From Longispora albida DSM 44784 (lineage in GTDB: Bacteria > Actinomycetota > Actinomycetes > Mycobacteriales > Micromonosporaceae), in assembly GCF_000379825.1 (NCBI RefSeq), contig NZ_KB903817.1, forward strand, positions 62,001 through 126,000: DNA of 64,000 nucleotides, given 5' to 3'. Position numbers and translations under genes: made by a program. A model generated the notes under the pieces. It had not been told where the DNA came from. It saw nothing but the letters and a program-made list of their open reading frames with translations, and ran no database searches. Shown piece after piece: positions 34,266-42,748 of this stretch. Position 1 is the stretch's first letter. Every line of letters begins with the position of its first letter.

Positions 34266-34483
34266 GCGCGGTGCCGGGCGAGGGCGACTGCGTCCTTCGT
34301 GACAAGGGTGGCGGCGAGCTGATCAGCCTCGGGGAACCACGGCCGCAGCCGGTCGGCGTACTCGTCGGTGCTCGGGGACTTGCCTTTTTCGCGCAGGTTG
34401 TCAGCGCGGCGGCGCCAGGCGTCGACGGGTTTACGCGGTACGGCGAGAGCGGCTTCGATGGCCGCAGTACGGGCGGCGGTCAT
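34262..34483 (-). CDS. Small upstream partner of the PIN gene, probable antitoxin
   Basis: 73 residues, Arg/Ala-rich (AVPRKPVDAWRRRADNLREK, then PWFPEADQLAATLVTKDAVA). No AbrB, RHH or Phd fold recognised. The 4-base overlap with the downstream PIN gene is the main reason to call it an antitoxin. ATG start without a clear ribosome site. Confidence 0.5.
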   Translation of the reverse strand: MTAARTAAIEAALAVPRKPVDAWRRRADNLREKGKSPSTDEYADRLRPWFPEADQLAATLVTKDAVALARHRA

Positions 34484-34510
34484 TCGATCACCGTAGCTCG
34501 ATCGCGGGTA

Positions 34511-35077
34511 TCAGCTCAACTGCCCGTTCGGCGAAGTTCGGTGAAGTTCGGCGAACCGCTCCCGGGTCAGCTCCCAGATCACGGTGATCCGTTCCCGGTC
34601 CTCATCTGGTTCCCTGCTGGTCTCCGTGAAGCCGAGCCGGGCCGGGACGGCCCCGCTGCGCTCGTTCAGCGCGTCGTGCCGGATCTCGACGTGCTCGATG
34701 CCGTCGATGGCGAAGGACGCCTCGGTGAGCAGCCGGGACGCGGTGCTGGCCACGCCGTGGCCCTCTGCCGCGTTGCCCAGCCAGTAGCCGATCTCCAGCC
34801 TGCCGGGCCCCTGCCGGGTCATCAGCCCGCAGCCGCCGGCCATCTCGCCCCGCCAGAAGATCACGTAGTTGTAGTGCACGTCGTCGTCCCACATGGTGAC
34901 CGACTTCTCGAGATAGTCCCGGGTGCCGTCGAGCTGCTGCCCGGCCGCCCACGGCAGCCAGGGCGACAGCCGGTCGCGGGCGTCCTCGATCAGCGCGTGC
35001 AGCTCGTCAGCGAATTCTGGCCGCATCCTGCGCAGGGTCATGTCCCCGGCGGTCAGGTGCTCAGCTGGTTTCTCCAT
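34511..35077 (-). CDS. RimJ/RimL-type GNAT acetyltransferase
   Basis: 188 residues. Family pattern: LRRMRPEFADELHALIEDAR at the start, VIFWRGEMAGGCGLM, GYWLGNAAEGHGVASTASRL (motif A) and IRHDALNERSGAVPARLGFT (motif B). Relatives acetylate N-terminal Ser/Ala of ribosomal proteins or small molecules; the target here is unknown. Reads alone between the PadR and PIN genes. Confidence 0.8.
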   Translation of the reverse strand: MEKPAEHLTAGDMTLRRMRPEFADELHALIEDARDRLSPWLPWAAGQQLDGTRDYLEKSVTMWDDDVHYNYVIFWRGEMAGGCGLMTRQGPGRLEIGYWLGNAAEGHGVASTASRLLTEASFAIDGIEHVEIRHDALNERSGAVPARLGFTETSREPDEDRERITVIWELTRERFAELHRTSPNGQLS

Positions 35078-35113
35078 CTCCCGATCCTGCCGATCGCCCT
35101 CAGGGCGGACAAG

Positions 35114-35608
35114 CTAGTTATCCAGTACCGAGCGGAGCCACGCCCGTTCGGCCTTGCTGCTCGCCTTCGCGATCGTCAGCATCCCCTGCCGGTACGGGTC
35201 GGCCTGTTCCTGGTGGAAGAAGCCCCGCCCGCCGGCCTCCAGGAACGCGAGCCTGCGCCGGAGTACCGCGTTCCGGTCGGCCAGTTCCGGCAGCTTCGAC
35301 AGGAAGGCCAGCACCGTGAAGAACTGCGTGCTGTCGCTGATCTCGGTGTCGGTCGGTTCCCTGAGCCGCCGGAGCAGTTCGGCGCGCCCGGCTTCGGTCA
35401 GCTCCAGTACCTGCCGCTGGGCCGCTGAGCTGCCCGGTTCGGCTCTCCGGCTGAGCAGGCCCTTCTCGGTCAGCCGGGTGATCGCCGGGTACAGGCTGCC
35501 GTCGCTGACCGGGCGGGCGTGCCCGGAGAGCTGGTGGATGCGGGCACGCAGCTCGTAGCCGTGCAGCGGTTCCTCGGCCAGGAAACCCAGGATGCTCAGG
35601 ACCAGCAT
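35114..35608 (-). CDS. PadR-family transcriptional regulator
   Basis: 164 residues. Winged helix LSILGFLAEEPLHGYELRAR then VSDGSLYPAITRLTEKGLLS, and a C-terminal dimerisation helix region (YRQGMLTIAKASSKAERAWL). It is divergent from the alpha/beta hydrolase at 35661 over only 52 bases that contain a palindrome and a direct repeat, so it very likely represses that gene and itself. Confidence 0.85.
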   Translation of the reverse strand: MLVLSILGFLAEEPLHGYELRARIHQLSGHARPVSDGSLYPAITRLTEKGLLSRRAEPGSSAAQRQVLELTEAGRAELLRRLREPTDTEISDSTQFFTVLAFLSKLPELADRNAVLRRRLAFLEAGGRGFFHQEQADPYRQGMLTIAKASSKAERAWLRSVLDN

Positions 35609-35623
35609 GGCTGCTATCGTGGC

Positions 35624-35655
35624 ACCTCGAACCGAGGTATATCGAATCGAGGTAT
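35624..35655. promoter_or_regulatory. Candidate PadR operator: palindrome plus direct repeat
   Basis: ACCTCG-AAC-CGAGGT (35624-35638) is palindromic, and TCGAAYCGAGGTAT occurs twice in direct order (35627-35640, 35642-35655). The second copy contains the ribosome site of the hydrolase. Confidence 0.6.
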
Positions 35656-35660
35656 GGCTG

Positions 35661-36386
35661 ATGGTGTCCTACGGTGGCTCCGGCGCCCCGATCGTCCTGC
35701 TCCACGGCATGATGGGCTCCGCGCGGTCCTGGACCGGCCACGAGTGGCTCACGGACCTCGGCCGGGTGTACGCGCTCGACAGCCGGGGCCACGGAGCCGC
35801 GCCCCGGGGGCCGTTCGGCGAGGAGACCCGGGTCGCCGACGTCATCCAGGTACTCGAAAAGACTGGTCCTTCCGTCCTGATCGGCCACTCGATGGGCGGG
35901 ATGACCGCCTGGCAGGTGGCCGGCGCCCGCCCCGATCTGGTGCGCGGCATCGTGGCCGGCGACATGCCTGTGGTGATCCCGGAGCGGGTCAGCGGCTACC
36001 GCGCGTGGTTCGAGTCCTGGCCGGCCTTCGCCGACGCCGGCGAAGTGGCGGCCTTCTTCGGCAGGGAACACGCGGGCATGGGCCGGTTCTTCGCGGAACA
36101 GATGCCTGACGGCAAGCCGCCCTTCGCGGTGGCTGACATGCTGGAGATCGTCGCCACCTGGGAGAACCGCGACCTGCGCCCGCAACTCGCGGCGGTCCAG
36201 TGCCCGGCGCTGCTGGTCAAGGGCGAGCTGAGCACGACCTCGCGCGAGACCCTGAGCGAAGCCGCAGCCCTCCTGCCGCTCGGCAGCTACGCCGAGGTAC
36301 CGGGCGCCGGCCACGTCCTGCACTACGACAACCCGGACGGCTGGCGCGCGATCGTCGAACCCTTCGTCCGGAACCTCGGCACGTGA
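35661..36386 (+). CDS. Alpha/beta hydrolase
   Basis: 241 residues from ATG 35661 with GAGG 8 bases upstream. Fold landmarks: APIVLLHGMMGSARSW (oxyanion loop HG), nucleophile elbow GHSMGG with its Ser, ALLVKGELS before the acid residue, and GAGHVLHYDNP with the His. A cytoplasmic esterase, lactonase or related enzyme; substrate unknown. It is controlled presumably by the divergent PadR regulator. Further upstream in-frame starts would run through the operator. Confidence 0.85.
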   Translation: MVSYGGSGAPIVLLHGMMGSARSWTGHEWLTDLGRVYALDSRGHGAAPRGPFGEETRVADVIQVLEKTGPSVLIGHSMGGMTAWQVAGARPDLVRGIVAGDMPVVIPERVSGYRAWFESWPAFADAGEVAAFFGREHAGMGRFFAEQMPDGKPPFAVADMLEIVATWENRDLRPQLAAVQCPALLVKGELSTTSRETLSEAAALLPLGSYAEVPGAGHVLHYDNPDGWRAIVEPFVRNLGT

Positions 36387-36404
36387 GAACCCGAGCGCAC
36401 GAGA

Positions 36405-36434
36405 AAGGGCGGGCACCCGCAGGTACCCGCCCTT
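36405..36434. terminator. Bidirectional terminator between hydrolase and aceE
   Basis: Nine-bp stem AAGGGCGGG (36405-36413) with CCCGCCCTT (36426-36434), continuing past one mismatch for three more pairs to a 4-base loop. Lies between convergent stops. Confidence 0.7.
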
Positions 36435-36450
36435 CTCCGTGCTTACCGCG

Positions 36451-39189
36451 TCAGCTCTCGCCGCCGGCCTCGACCACGTCGATCGCGGTGACGTCGTGCA
36501 GCTGGTACTTCTTCACGGCCTGCGCGACCAGCTCGGCGGGCACCTGCCCGTCGGCGGCCAGCTCGCGCAGCGTGGCCACGACGATCGACTCGGCGTCCAC
36601 GTGGAAGTGCCTGCGCAGCGCGCCCCGCGTGTCCGACTGGCCGAAACCGTCGGTACCGAGTGAGGTGTAGCGGCCCGGCACCCAGCGCGAGATGAGGTCC
36701 GGCACGGCCCGCATGAAGTCGCTGACCGCGACCTTCGGGCCGGTCGCCTCGGCGAGCTGCTGGGTCACGAACGGCACCCGCGCGGCGGCCTCCGGGTTCA
36801 GCAGGTTGTGCTCCTCGCACTCCACCGCGTCCCGCCGCAGCTCCGTCCACGAGGTCACCGACCACACGTCGGCGGCCACGCCCCACTCGTCGGCCAGCAG
36901 CTGCTGGGCCTTGGTCGCCCAGCCCATGCCCGTGCCGGACGCGAGGATGTTCGCGCGCGGCAGGTTGGGGTGGCTGGCGGCCGGCAGGTACCGGTAGATG
37001 CCCTTGAGCAGGCCGTTCACGTCGACGTCGGCCGGCTCGGCTACCTGCTGGATCGGCTCGTTGTAGACCGTCAGGTAGTAGATCAGGTCCTCGGGCACCT
37101 CACCGAACATCCGGCGCAGGGCGTCTTCCATGATGTACGCGATCTCGTACGCCCACGCCGGGTCGTACGTCACCACGGCCGGGTTGGTCGCCGCGATGAG
37201 CAGCGAGTGGCCGTCCTCGTGCTGGAGACCCTCGCCGTTCAGCGTGGTCCGCCCGGCCGTCGCGCCGATCAGGAACCCGCGCGACATCTGGTCGGCAGCC
37301 GCCCAGATCCCGTCGGCGGTCCGCTGGAAGCCGAACATCGAGTAGAAGATGTACAGCGGGATCATCGGCTCGCCGTGCGTCGCGTACGACGAACCAGCCG
37401 CCGTGAACGACGCCACCGACCCGGCCTCGTTGATGCCCTCGTGCAGGATCTGCCCGGCCGTCGACTCCTTGTACGACAGGAACAGCTCCCGGTCGACCGG
37501 CAGGTAGTTCTGGCCGTGCGGCGAGTAGATCTTCGCGGTCGGGAACATGGCGTCCATGCCGAACGTCCGCGCCTCGTCCGGGATGATCGGCACCCAGCGC
37601 TTCCCGATGCCCTTGTCCTTCATCAGGTCCTTGAGCAGCCGGACGAACGCCATCGTCGTGGCGACCTTCTGCTTGCCGGAACCCTTCTTGATGTCGCCGT
37701 AGGTCTCCTTCGGCGGCAGGGCCAGCGGGATGTGCTTGCGGTTCCGGCTGGGCAGCGAGCCACCCAGCGCCGAACGGCGCTCCATCATGTACTCGTACTC
37801 GGCGGAGTCCGAGCCCGGGTGGTAGTACGGAGCCGCGTACGGGTCGGCGAGCTGCTCGTCCGTCACCGGGATGAACAGCCGGTCGCGGAACGTCTTGAGG
37901 TCGTCGACGGTCAGCTTCTTCATCTGGTGCGTGGCGTTGCGGCCCTCGAAGTTGCCGCCCAGCGTCCAGCCCTTGATCGTCTTGGCGAGGATCACGGTCG
38001 GCTGGCCGGTGTGCTCGACGGCGGCCTTGTACGCCGCGTACAGCTTGCGGTAGTCGTGGCCGCCGCGCTTGAGGCCCCAGATCTCGTCGTCGGACATGCC
38101 GTCGACCATCTTGCGGGTCCGGACGTCCCGGCCGAAGAAGTGCTCGCGGACGAACGCGCCCGACTCGGCCTTGTAGGTCTGGAAGTCGCCGTCCGGCGTG
38201 GTGTTCATCAGGTTCACCAGGGCGCCGTCGGCGTCACCCGCGAGCAGGTTGTCCCACTCGCGGCCCCAGACGACCTTGATGACGTTCCAGCCGGCCCCGC
38301 GGAACTGGCTCTCCAGCTCCTGCATGATCTTGCCGTTGCCGCGTACCGGCCCGTCGAGCCGCTGCAGGTTGCAGTTGACGACGAACGTGAGGTTGTCCAG
38401 CTCCTCACGGGCGGCCAGCGCGATCGAGCCCAGCACCTCGGGCTCGTCCGTCTCGCCGTCACCGAGGAAGGCCCACACCCGCTGCTGCGAGGTGTCCTTG
38501 ATCCCGCGGTTGTGCAGGTACCGGTTGAACCGGGCCTGGTACACCGCGTTCAGCGAGCCCAGCCCCATCGAGACGGTCGGGAACTCCCAGAAGTCCTGCA
38601 TGAGCCGCGGGTGCGGGTACGAGGGCAGGCCGCCGCCCGGGTGGGACAGCTCCTGGCGGAACCCGTCGAGCTGCTGCTCGCTGAGCCGGCCCTCCATGAA
38701 GGCGCGGGCGTACATGCCGGGGGAGGCGTGGCCCTGGTAGAAGATCTGGTCCCCGCCGCCGGCGTGGTTCTTGCCGCGGAAGAAGTGGTTGAAGCCCACC
38801 TCGTACAGCGAGGCGGAGCTGGCGAAGGTCGAGATGTGCCCGCCGACCCCGACGCCGGGACGCTGGGCCCGCTGCACGATCATCGCGGCGTTCCACCGGA
38901 TGAACGCCCGGATCCGGCGCTCGATCGCCTCGTCACCGGGGAACCACGGCTCGGCTTCCGGCGGGATGGTGTTGATGTAGTCGGTGGTGGTGAGCGGCGG
39001 GACGCCGACCTGCCGTTCCCTGGCACGCTCGAGCAGGCGCAGCATCACGTACCGGGCACGCTGCCGCCCGCGTTCATCAATGACGCCGTCCAGCGACTCG
39101 ATCCATTCCAGCGTCTCAGCCGGATCGATGTCCGGAAGCTGGCTGGGAAGGCCGTCGCTGATGACCGGGCGCTTGCGTTCGGTGGTCAC
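36451..39189 (-). CDS. aceE: Pyruvate dehydrogenase E1 component (homodimeric type)
   Basis: 912 residues from GTG 39189 with AAGGAA about 7 bases upstream; the longer frame to 39291 reads through the promoter. Thiamine diphosphate motif [18 protein letters not shown] with [15 protein letters not shown]; other hallmarks are [20 protein letters not shown] and QEDGHSLL-type segment [16 protein letters not shown]. It decarboxylates pyruvate and acetylates the lipoyl E2 to make acetyl-CoA. In Streptomyces this gene also lies near the DUF3052/peroxiredoxin pair, as here on its divergent side. Confidence 0.95.
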   Translation of the reverse strand: MTTERKRPVISDGLPSQLPDIDPAETLEWIESLDGVIDERGRQRARYVMLRLLERARERQVGVPPLTTTDYINTIPPEAEPWFPGDEAIERRIRAFIRWNAAMIVQRAQRPGVGVGGHISTFASSASLYEVGFNHFFRGKNHAGGGDQIFYQGHASPGMYARAFMEGRLSEQQLDGFRQELSHPGGGLPSYPHPRLMQDFWEFPTVSMGLGSLNAVYQARFNRYLHNRGIKDTSQQRVWAFLGDGETDEPEVLGSIALAAREELDNLTFVVNCNLQRLDGPVRGNGKIMQELESQFRGAGWNVIKVVWGREWDNLLAGDADGALVNLMNTTPDGDFQTYKAESGAFVREHFFGRDVRTRKMVDGMSDDEIWGLKRGGHDYRKLYAAYKAAVEHTGQPTVILAKTIKGWTLGGNFEGRNATHQMKKLTVDDLKTFRDRLFIPVTDEQLADPYAAPYYHPGSDSAEYEYMMERRSALGGSLPSRNRKHIPLALPPKETYGDIKKGSGKQKVATTMAFVRLLKDLMKDKGIGKRWVPIIPDEARTFGMDAMFPTAKIYSPHGQNYLPVDRELFLSYKESTAGQILHEGINEAGSVASFTAAGSSYATHGEPMIPLYIFYSMFGFQRTADGIWAAADQMSRGFLIGATAGRTTLNGEGLQHEDGHSLLIAATNPAVVTYDPAWAYEIAYIMEDALRRMFGEVPEDLIYYLTVYNEPIQQVAEPADVDVNGLLKGIYRYLPAASHPNLPRANILASGTGMGWATKAQQLLADEWGVAADVWSVTSWTELRRDAVECEEHNLLNPEAAARVPFVTQQLAEATGPKVAVSDFMRAVPDLISRWVPGRYTSLGTDGFGQSDTRGALRRHFHVDAESIVVATLRELAADGQVPAELVAQAVKKYQLHDVTAIDVVEAGGES

Positions 39190-39476
39190 TGGCGTTCCTT
39201 CGTGTTCAAGAAAGTCTGCTTTTCCAAGCCCATCCTGCCCTCTCGGGAGGGCTCCGTCACGCCGACCGGCGAGGTACGCGACGATCAACACACCTACTCA
39301 CCAGTAGTTTTCGGGTGCCACGTGCGTGACCGCCGTGTCCGCCGGCACACCTGACGAGGTATTCTCCGGCGAGTTGGCCAATTTCTGCGCCGCGCGCCAC
39401 TTGCGCCGGGGCAGTATGGCTGTGTGGACTACATGGAAGGCGTCACCGGGGCGCCACAATGAGGAGGCACGCGACA

Positions 39477-39911
39477 GTGAGCGCGACGGCTGACCAGGCT
39501 GACGGCATCAAGAGCCTGGCGGACCGGCTCGGAGTAGAGCCGGACATGGTCGTAATGGAGATGGGCTTCGACGACGACGTCGACGAGGAGCTCCGCGAAG
39601 CACTGACCGACCGCTGCGGCGAACTGGTGGACGAGGACACCGACGAGGTGGTCGACGTCGTCCTGCTGTGGTGGCGTGACGGCGACGGCGACCTGGTCGA
39701 GACGCTCATCGACGCGCTCGGGCCGCTCGCGGAGGACGGTGTCGTCTGGCTGCTCACCCCGAAGTCGGGCCGTGACGGTCACGTCGAGCCGAGCGACATC
39801 TCCGAGGCGGCCCCGACAGCAGGCCTCCAGCAGACCTCGACGCTGAACGCCGGCAAGGACTGGGCGGCGGCCAAGCTGGTCACCCCGAGGTCCCCGAAGA
39901 AGCAGCGCTAG
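39477..39911 (+). CDS. DUF3052-family protein
   Basis: 144 residues from GTG 39477 with GAGGAGG 9 bases upstream. Recognised by ADRLGVEPDMVVMEMGFDDD, DVVLLWWRDGDGDLVETLID and GVVWLLTPKSGRDGHVEPSD, followed by AGLQQTSTLNAGKDW. A conserved actinomycete family without established function, usually beside aceE. Its stop overlaps the peroxiredoxin start by one base (TAGTG), so the two are translationally linked. Confidence 0.88.
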   Translation: MSATADQADGIKSLADRLGVEPDMVVMEMGFDDDVDEELREALTDRCGELVDEDTDEVVDVVLLWWRDGDGDLVETLIDALGPLAEDGVVWLLTPKSGRDGHVEPSDISEAAPTAGLQQTSTLNAGKDWAAAKLVTPRSPKKQR

Positions 39912-40369
39912 TGCTCCAGCCGGGCCACGCGGCTCCCGACTTCACGACCAGGGATCAGAACCACCAGGAGGTCACCCTCTCGTCGTACCGCGGCGGCAGG
40001 TGCGTGCTCCTGGTGTTCTACCCGCTGGCGTTCAGCGGGATCTGCTCCGGTGAGCTGGCCGCGATCCAGGCCGGGCTCGGCGACTTCCAGAACGAGCGCG
40101 TGCAGGTCCTCACGGTCAGCGTGGACTCGCACTTCGCGCACAAGGTGTGGCAGCAGCGGGAGGGCTTCGGCTTCCCGTTGCTGGCGGACTTCTGGCCGCA
40201 CGGGGCGATCGCTTCCTCGTACGGCGTGTTCGACGAGACCAGGGGCGTGGCCGGCCGGGGCACCTTCCTGGTCGACCGGGCCGGGATCATCCGCTACGCG
40301 GCCCTGACCCCGATCGGCGAGCCGCGTGACCCGGCAGCGTGGCGGGAGGCGCTGGCCGAGCATGGATAA
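39911..40369 (+). CDS. AhpE-like 1-Cys peroxiredoxin
   Basis: 152 residues, GTG start. Peroxidatic Cys45 in FYPLAFSGICSGEL, the P-x3-T/S-x2-C peroxiredoxin motif with Ser at the T/S site, plus the conserved Arg near residue 110. Another Cys is at 31, but no resolving Cys in the usual place. It reduces hydroperoxides in the cytoplasm, with mycothiol or mycoredoxin as the likely reductant. It overlaps the following methyltransferase by 8 bases. Confidence 0.88.
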   Translation: MLQPGHAAPDFTTRDQNHQEVTLSSYRGGRCVLLVFYPLAFSGICSGELAAIQAGLGDFQNERVQVLTVSVDSHFAHKVWQQREGFGFPLLADFWPHGAIASSYGVFDETRGVAGRGTFLVDRAGIIRYAALTPIGEPRDPAAWREALAEHG

Positions 40370-41177
40370 GCGCTCCCCGAAGGACACCTTCATCACCGTG
40401 TACGGGCGGATGCCCGTCCTCGCGATCCTGGAGGACCCGGCCCGCGAGGTCGACAAGCTCGTCATCGCGGAAGGCTCACGCGGCGACAACCTGGGCCGGA
40501 TCCTCGACCTGGCCAAGCGGCGCGGCGTCCCCGTCAGGTACGCCTCGGCGCACCGGGTGAAGCTGCTGGCCGGCAACGGCAAGCACGACCAGGGCGTGAT
40601 CGCTGACGTGGTCGCGCCGGGCATGCGCACGCTGGCCGAGTTCGTGGACAGCGCGGCGGCGCGGTGCAGCGTGCTCGTCCTCGACGGCGTGAACAACCCG
40701 TCCAACGTGGGCATGATCCTGCGTACCGCGACGGCGGCCGGCCTGTCCGGCATCGTCCTCCCGCACGTCGGCTCCCCGGCGATCGACCCGCTCGTCATCA
40801 AAGCCTCGGCCGGGGTGGCGTTCAGCGCGCCGATCGTGCGGAGCGGCACGGGCGCCGAGGCCGTACGCGAGCTGCGCGAGGCGGGCTTCGCCACGTTCGG
40901 GCTGGCCGGCGACGGCCGGTCCACCCTGTACCAGGCGCAGTTCCCGTCCCGCTCGGCCTTCGTGCTGGGCAACGAGACCGAAGGCGTGTCACCGGACACC
41001 GCGAAGCACATCGACGAATGGCTGTCGATTCCGATGGCGGGCGGCGTCGAGTCCCTGAACGTCGCGAGCGCGGCGGCCGTCCTCTGCTTCGACCTCGTCC
41101 GCCGCGACCAGGAGCCTGTAACTGTGGCTCCCCGTCGTCCGATCCCCTCGGCGACCCGCCGCCTCCGCCGTTCCTAA
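40362..41177 (+). CDS. SpoU/TrmH-family RNA 2'-O-methyltransferase
   Basis: 271 residues from ATG 40362. N-terminal substrate-binding domain (VYGRMPVLAILEDPAREVDK) and the SPOUT knot: motif 1 LDGVNNPSNVGMILRTATAA, motif 2 FVLGNETEGVSP and motif 3 IPMAGGVESLNVASAAAVLC. Predicted to methylate a 2'-O of tRNA or 23S rRNA using SAM. The last gene of the DUF3052-peroxiredoxin-methyltransferase operon. Confidence 0.88.
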   Translation: MDKRSPKDTFITVYGRMPVLAILEDPAREVDKLVIAEGSRGDNLGRILDLAKRRGVPVRYASAHRVKLLAGNGKHDQGVIADVVAPGMRTLAEFVDSAAARCSVLVLDGVNNPSNVGMILRTATAAGLSGIVLPHVGSPAIDPLVIKASAGVAFSAPIVRSGTGAEAVRELREAGFATFGLAGDGRSTLYQAQFPSRSAFVLGNETEGVSPDTAKHIDEWLSIPMAGGVESLNVASAAAVLCFDLVRRDQEPVTVAPRRPIPSATRRLRRS

Positions 41178-41339
41178 CCCAGTTCGAGGCTCGTGACGCC
41201 GTAGAGCCCGCCGCGGTCGATGCCGGTTCGTGTCTGCCAAACCGGTACATTCTTCCGGGCAATCGGGAACCAGGATGCGCCGGGCTGGGGGAGCCCCGTA
41301 GGGTGGTCATCGCGTGAACTAGAGTGTCGTTCGCGCTGC

Positions 41340-41411
41340 GGGCGCGTAGCTCAGTGGGAGAGCATCCGCCTTACAAGCGGAGGGTCGGGGGTTCGAAACC
41401 CTCCGCGCCCA
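41340..41411 (+). tRNA. tRNA-Val (anticodon TAC)
   Basis: 72-base cloverleaf: acceptor GGGCGCG/CGCGCCC, D arm GCTC/GAGC, anticodon stem TCCGC/GCGGA with loop CTTACAA placing TAC at 34-36, T arm GGGGG-TTCGAAA-CCCTC, discriminator A. CCA is not encoded (ACCC follows). Confidence 0.95.
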
Positions 41412-41421
41412 CCCGTAGCAC

Positions 41422-41460
41422 CGAAGGGCCGGCCAGGGGAAAACCCTGGTCGGTCCTTCG
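41422..41460 (+). terminator. Terminator of tRNA-Val
   Basis: 17-bp stem with two G-U wobbles (41422-41438 with 41444-41460), GAAAA loop and a short TGTTT after it. The stretch from 41461 to about 41610 shows no other feature apart from the riboswitch promoter that must lie in it. Confidence 0.85.
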
Positions 41461-41609
41461 CTGTTTCCCCGGCTGTGCGACCGCGCGCTGACGGGTGACA
41501 CGTATGCGCTGACCCGCCGGGAGCTGGGTTGCTTGCCCGGGGTTGCGGGGTTGTCCTAGCATCTGCGTTCAGTCGGCCGGGGGGATTGCCGCCCGCTGGG
41601 GGTGGCGCC

Positions 41610-41745
41610 GGTCGGTACCGCCGAGTCGCCAGCACTGGTGATCCGGGGAACCAAGGTAGTGGGGTGAATCCGCAGGTCACCTGCGGTAGGGCGATCTTCC
41701 CGCCCGAATCCGTCAGCTCACCTGGTAGGCGGGAAGCGGAAGAAA
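41610..41745 (+). promoter_or_regulatory. Cyclic-di-AMP riboswitch (ydaO-yuaA type)
   Basis: The leader of the following hydrolase gene contains the conserved ydaO core elements in order: GATCCGGGGAACCAAG (about 41640-41655), GGGGTGAATC (41661-41670), the CGCAGGT-CACCTGCG hairpin, TAGGGCGATCTTCCCGCCC and GAATCCGTCAGCTCACCTGG followed by TAGGCGGGAAGCGG. This is the standard arrangement ahead of actinomycete wall-hydrolase genes. Ends are approximate, being set by pairing I cannot fold exactly. Confidence 0.85.
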
Positions 41746-41758
41746 GGCTCGTGCTGTC

Positions 41759-42748
41759 TTGCGGTCACCCGCACGTTTGGCTGCGCTCCTCGTCATGGTC
41801 GCGGTCGCTGGGCTGCTGAGTGTCACCCCCGCGAGCGCTGAGCCGGAGGGCGGCACCCCGGCGCTGCGGTCGGCGTTGTCGGCCGCCTCGCAGAGGTACC
41901 AGGACGCCCGTGTCAAGATCACGGAGTCGCGGAAGCGCCAGCAGGAACTGTCCACTCAGATCACCCAGACCCAGGGCCGGGTGGACGCGCTGCGCAAGGT
42001 GGTCGGGCTGCTGGCCGCCGAGCAGTACAAGGGCACTGGGCGCGGTCAGCTCCAGGTCTTCCTCAACAGTGAGTCGCTGTCGGGTTTCCTCGACACGGCG
42101 ACCCTGATGCGGTACCTGTCGATGCGTGACGGCAAGGCCGTCGAGGACCTGCGGATCGAGCAGGGCAAGCTGGACGAGCAGCGCAAGCAGCTCGACGCGG
42201 CGATCCTCGTCCAGGACACCGAGCTGAACGCGCTGCGCAAGAGCCAGGACGAAGCGCTGAAGGCCCTGCGGAAAGCTGGCGGCGGCGACCCGACCCTCGG
42301 CTTCGGTGACCTGCCGGCGAACGCGACGCCGGCCCCGCGCAACGCCAGCGGCGGCTTCTCGTCCGAGGGCTGCACCGTGAAGGACCCGACGACCAGCGGT
42401 TGCCTGTCGCCGAGGACGCTGCACGCGTACAACGAGGTGCGCAAGGCCGGATTCAGCAGGTACACGGCGTGCTACCGGTCGACAGAGGACGGCTACGAGC
42501 ACCCGCGCGGCCGGGCCTGCGACTTCGCCGCCGCGCCGAACGGTTTCAGCGGGCAGGCGTACGGCGGCGACAAGGAGTATGGCAACAAGCTCGCCGCCTG
42601 GCTCATCGGCAACTCGGAGCGGCTGGGCGTGCTGTACGTGATCTGGTACCGCCAGATCTGGATGCCCGGCATGGGCTGGCGCTCATACTCCGGCTACGGC
42701 GGCCCCTCGGCTGAGCACACCGACCACGTGCACCTGTCCATCCGCTAG
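41759..42748 (+). CDS. Secreted coiled-coil wall hydrolase, M15-like C-terminal domain
   Basis: 329 residues from TTG 41759. Signal peptide RSPARLAALLVMVAVAGLLS with a cut near ASA, a long coiled-coil (residues about 35-170: RSALSAASQRYQDARVKITE, EQGKLDEQRKQLDAAILVQD), a Pro/Ala linker and a C-terminal zinc-peptidase-like domain. Possible ligands: His and Asp in EHPRGRACDF (HxxGxxxD-like) and His in TDHVHL. Predicted to act on peptidoglycan, with the coiled coil as regulatory or targeting element. Its c-di-AMP riboswitch leader supports control by wall stress. The TAG stop is shared with the convergent gene in CTAG. Confidence 0.82.
   Translation: MRSPARLAALLVMVAVAGLLSVTPASAEPEGGTPALRSALSAASQRYQDARVKITESRKRQQELSTQITQTQGRVDALRKVVGLLAAEQYKGTGRGQLQVFLNSESLSGFLDTATLMRYLSMRDGKAVEDLRIEQGKLDEQRKQLDAAILVQDTELNALRKSQDEALKALRKAGGGDPTLGFGDLPANATPAPRNASGGFSSEGCTVKDPTTSGCLSPRTLHAYNEVRKAGFSRYTACYRSTEDGYEHPRGRACDFAAAPNGFSGQAYGGDKEYGNKLAAWLIGNSERLGVLYVIWYRQIWMPGMGWRSYSGYGGPSAEHTDHVHLSIR

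Noticed and set aside
41340-41460. tRNA-Val as an integration site
   Set aside because: No integrase gene, no second copy of the tRNA 3' end and no foreign-looking segment nearby in the window.
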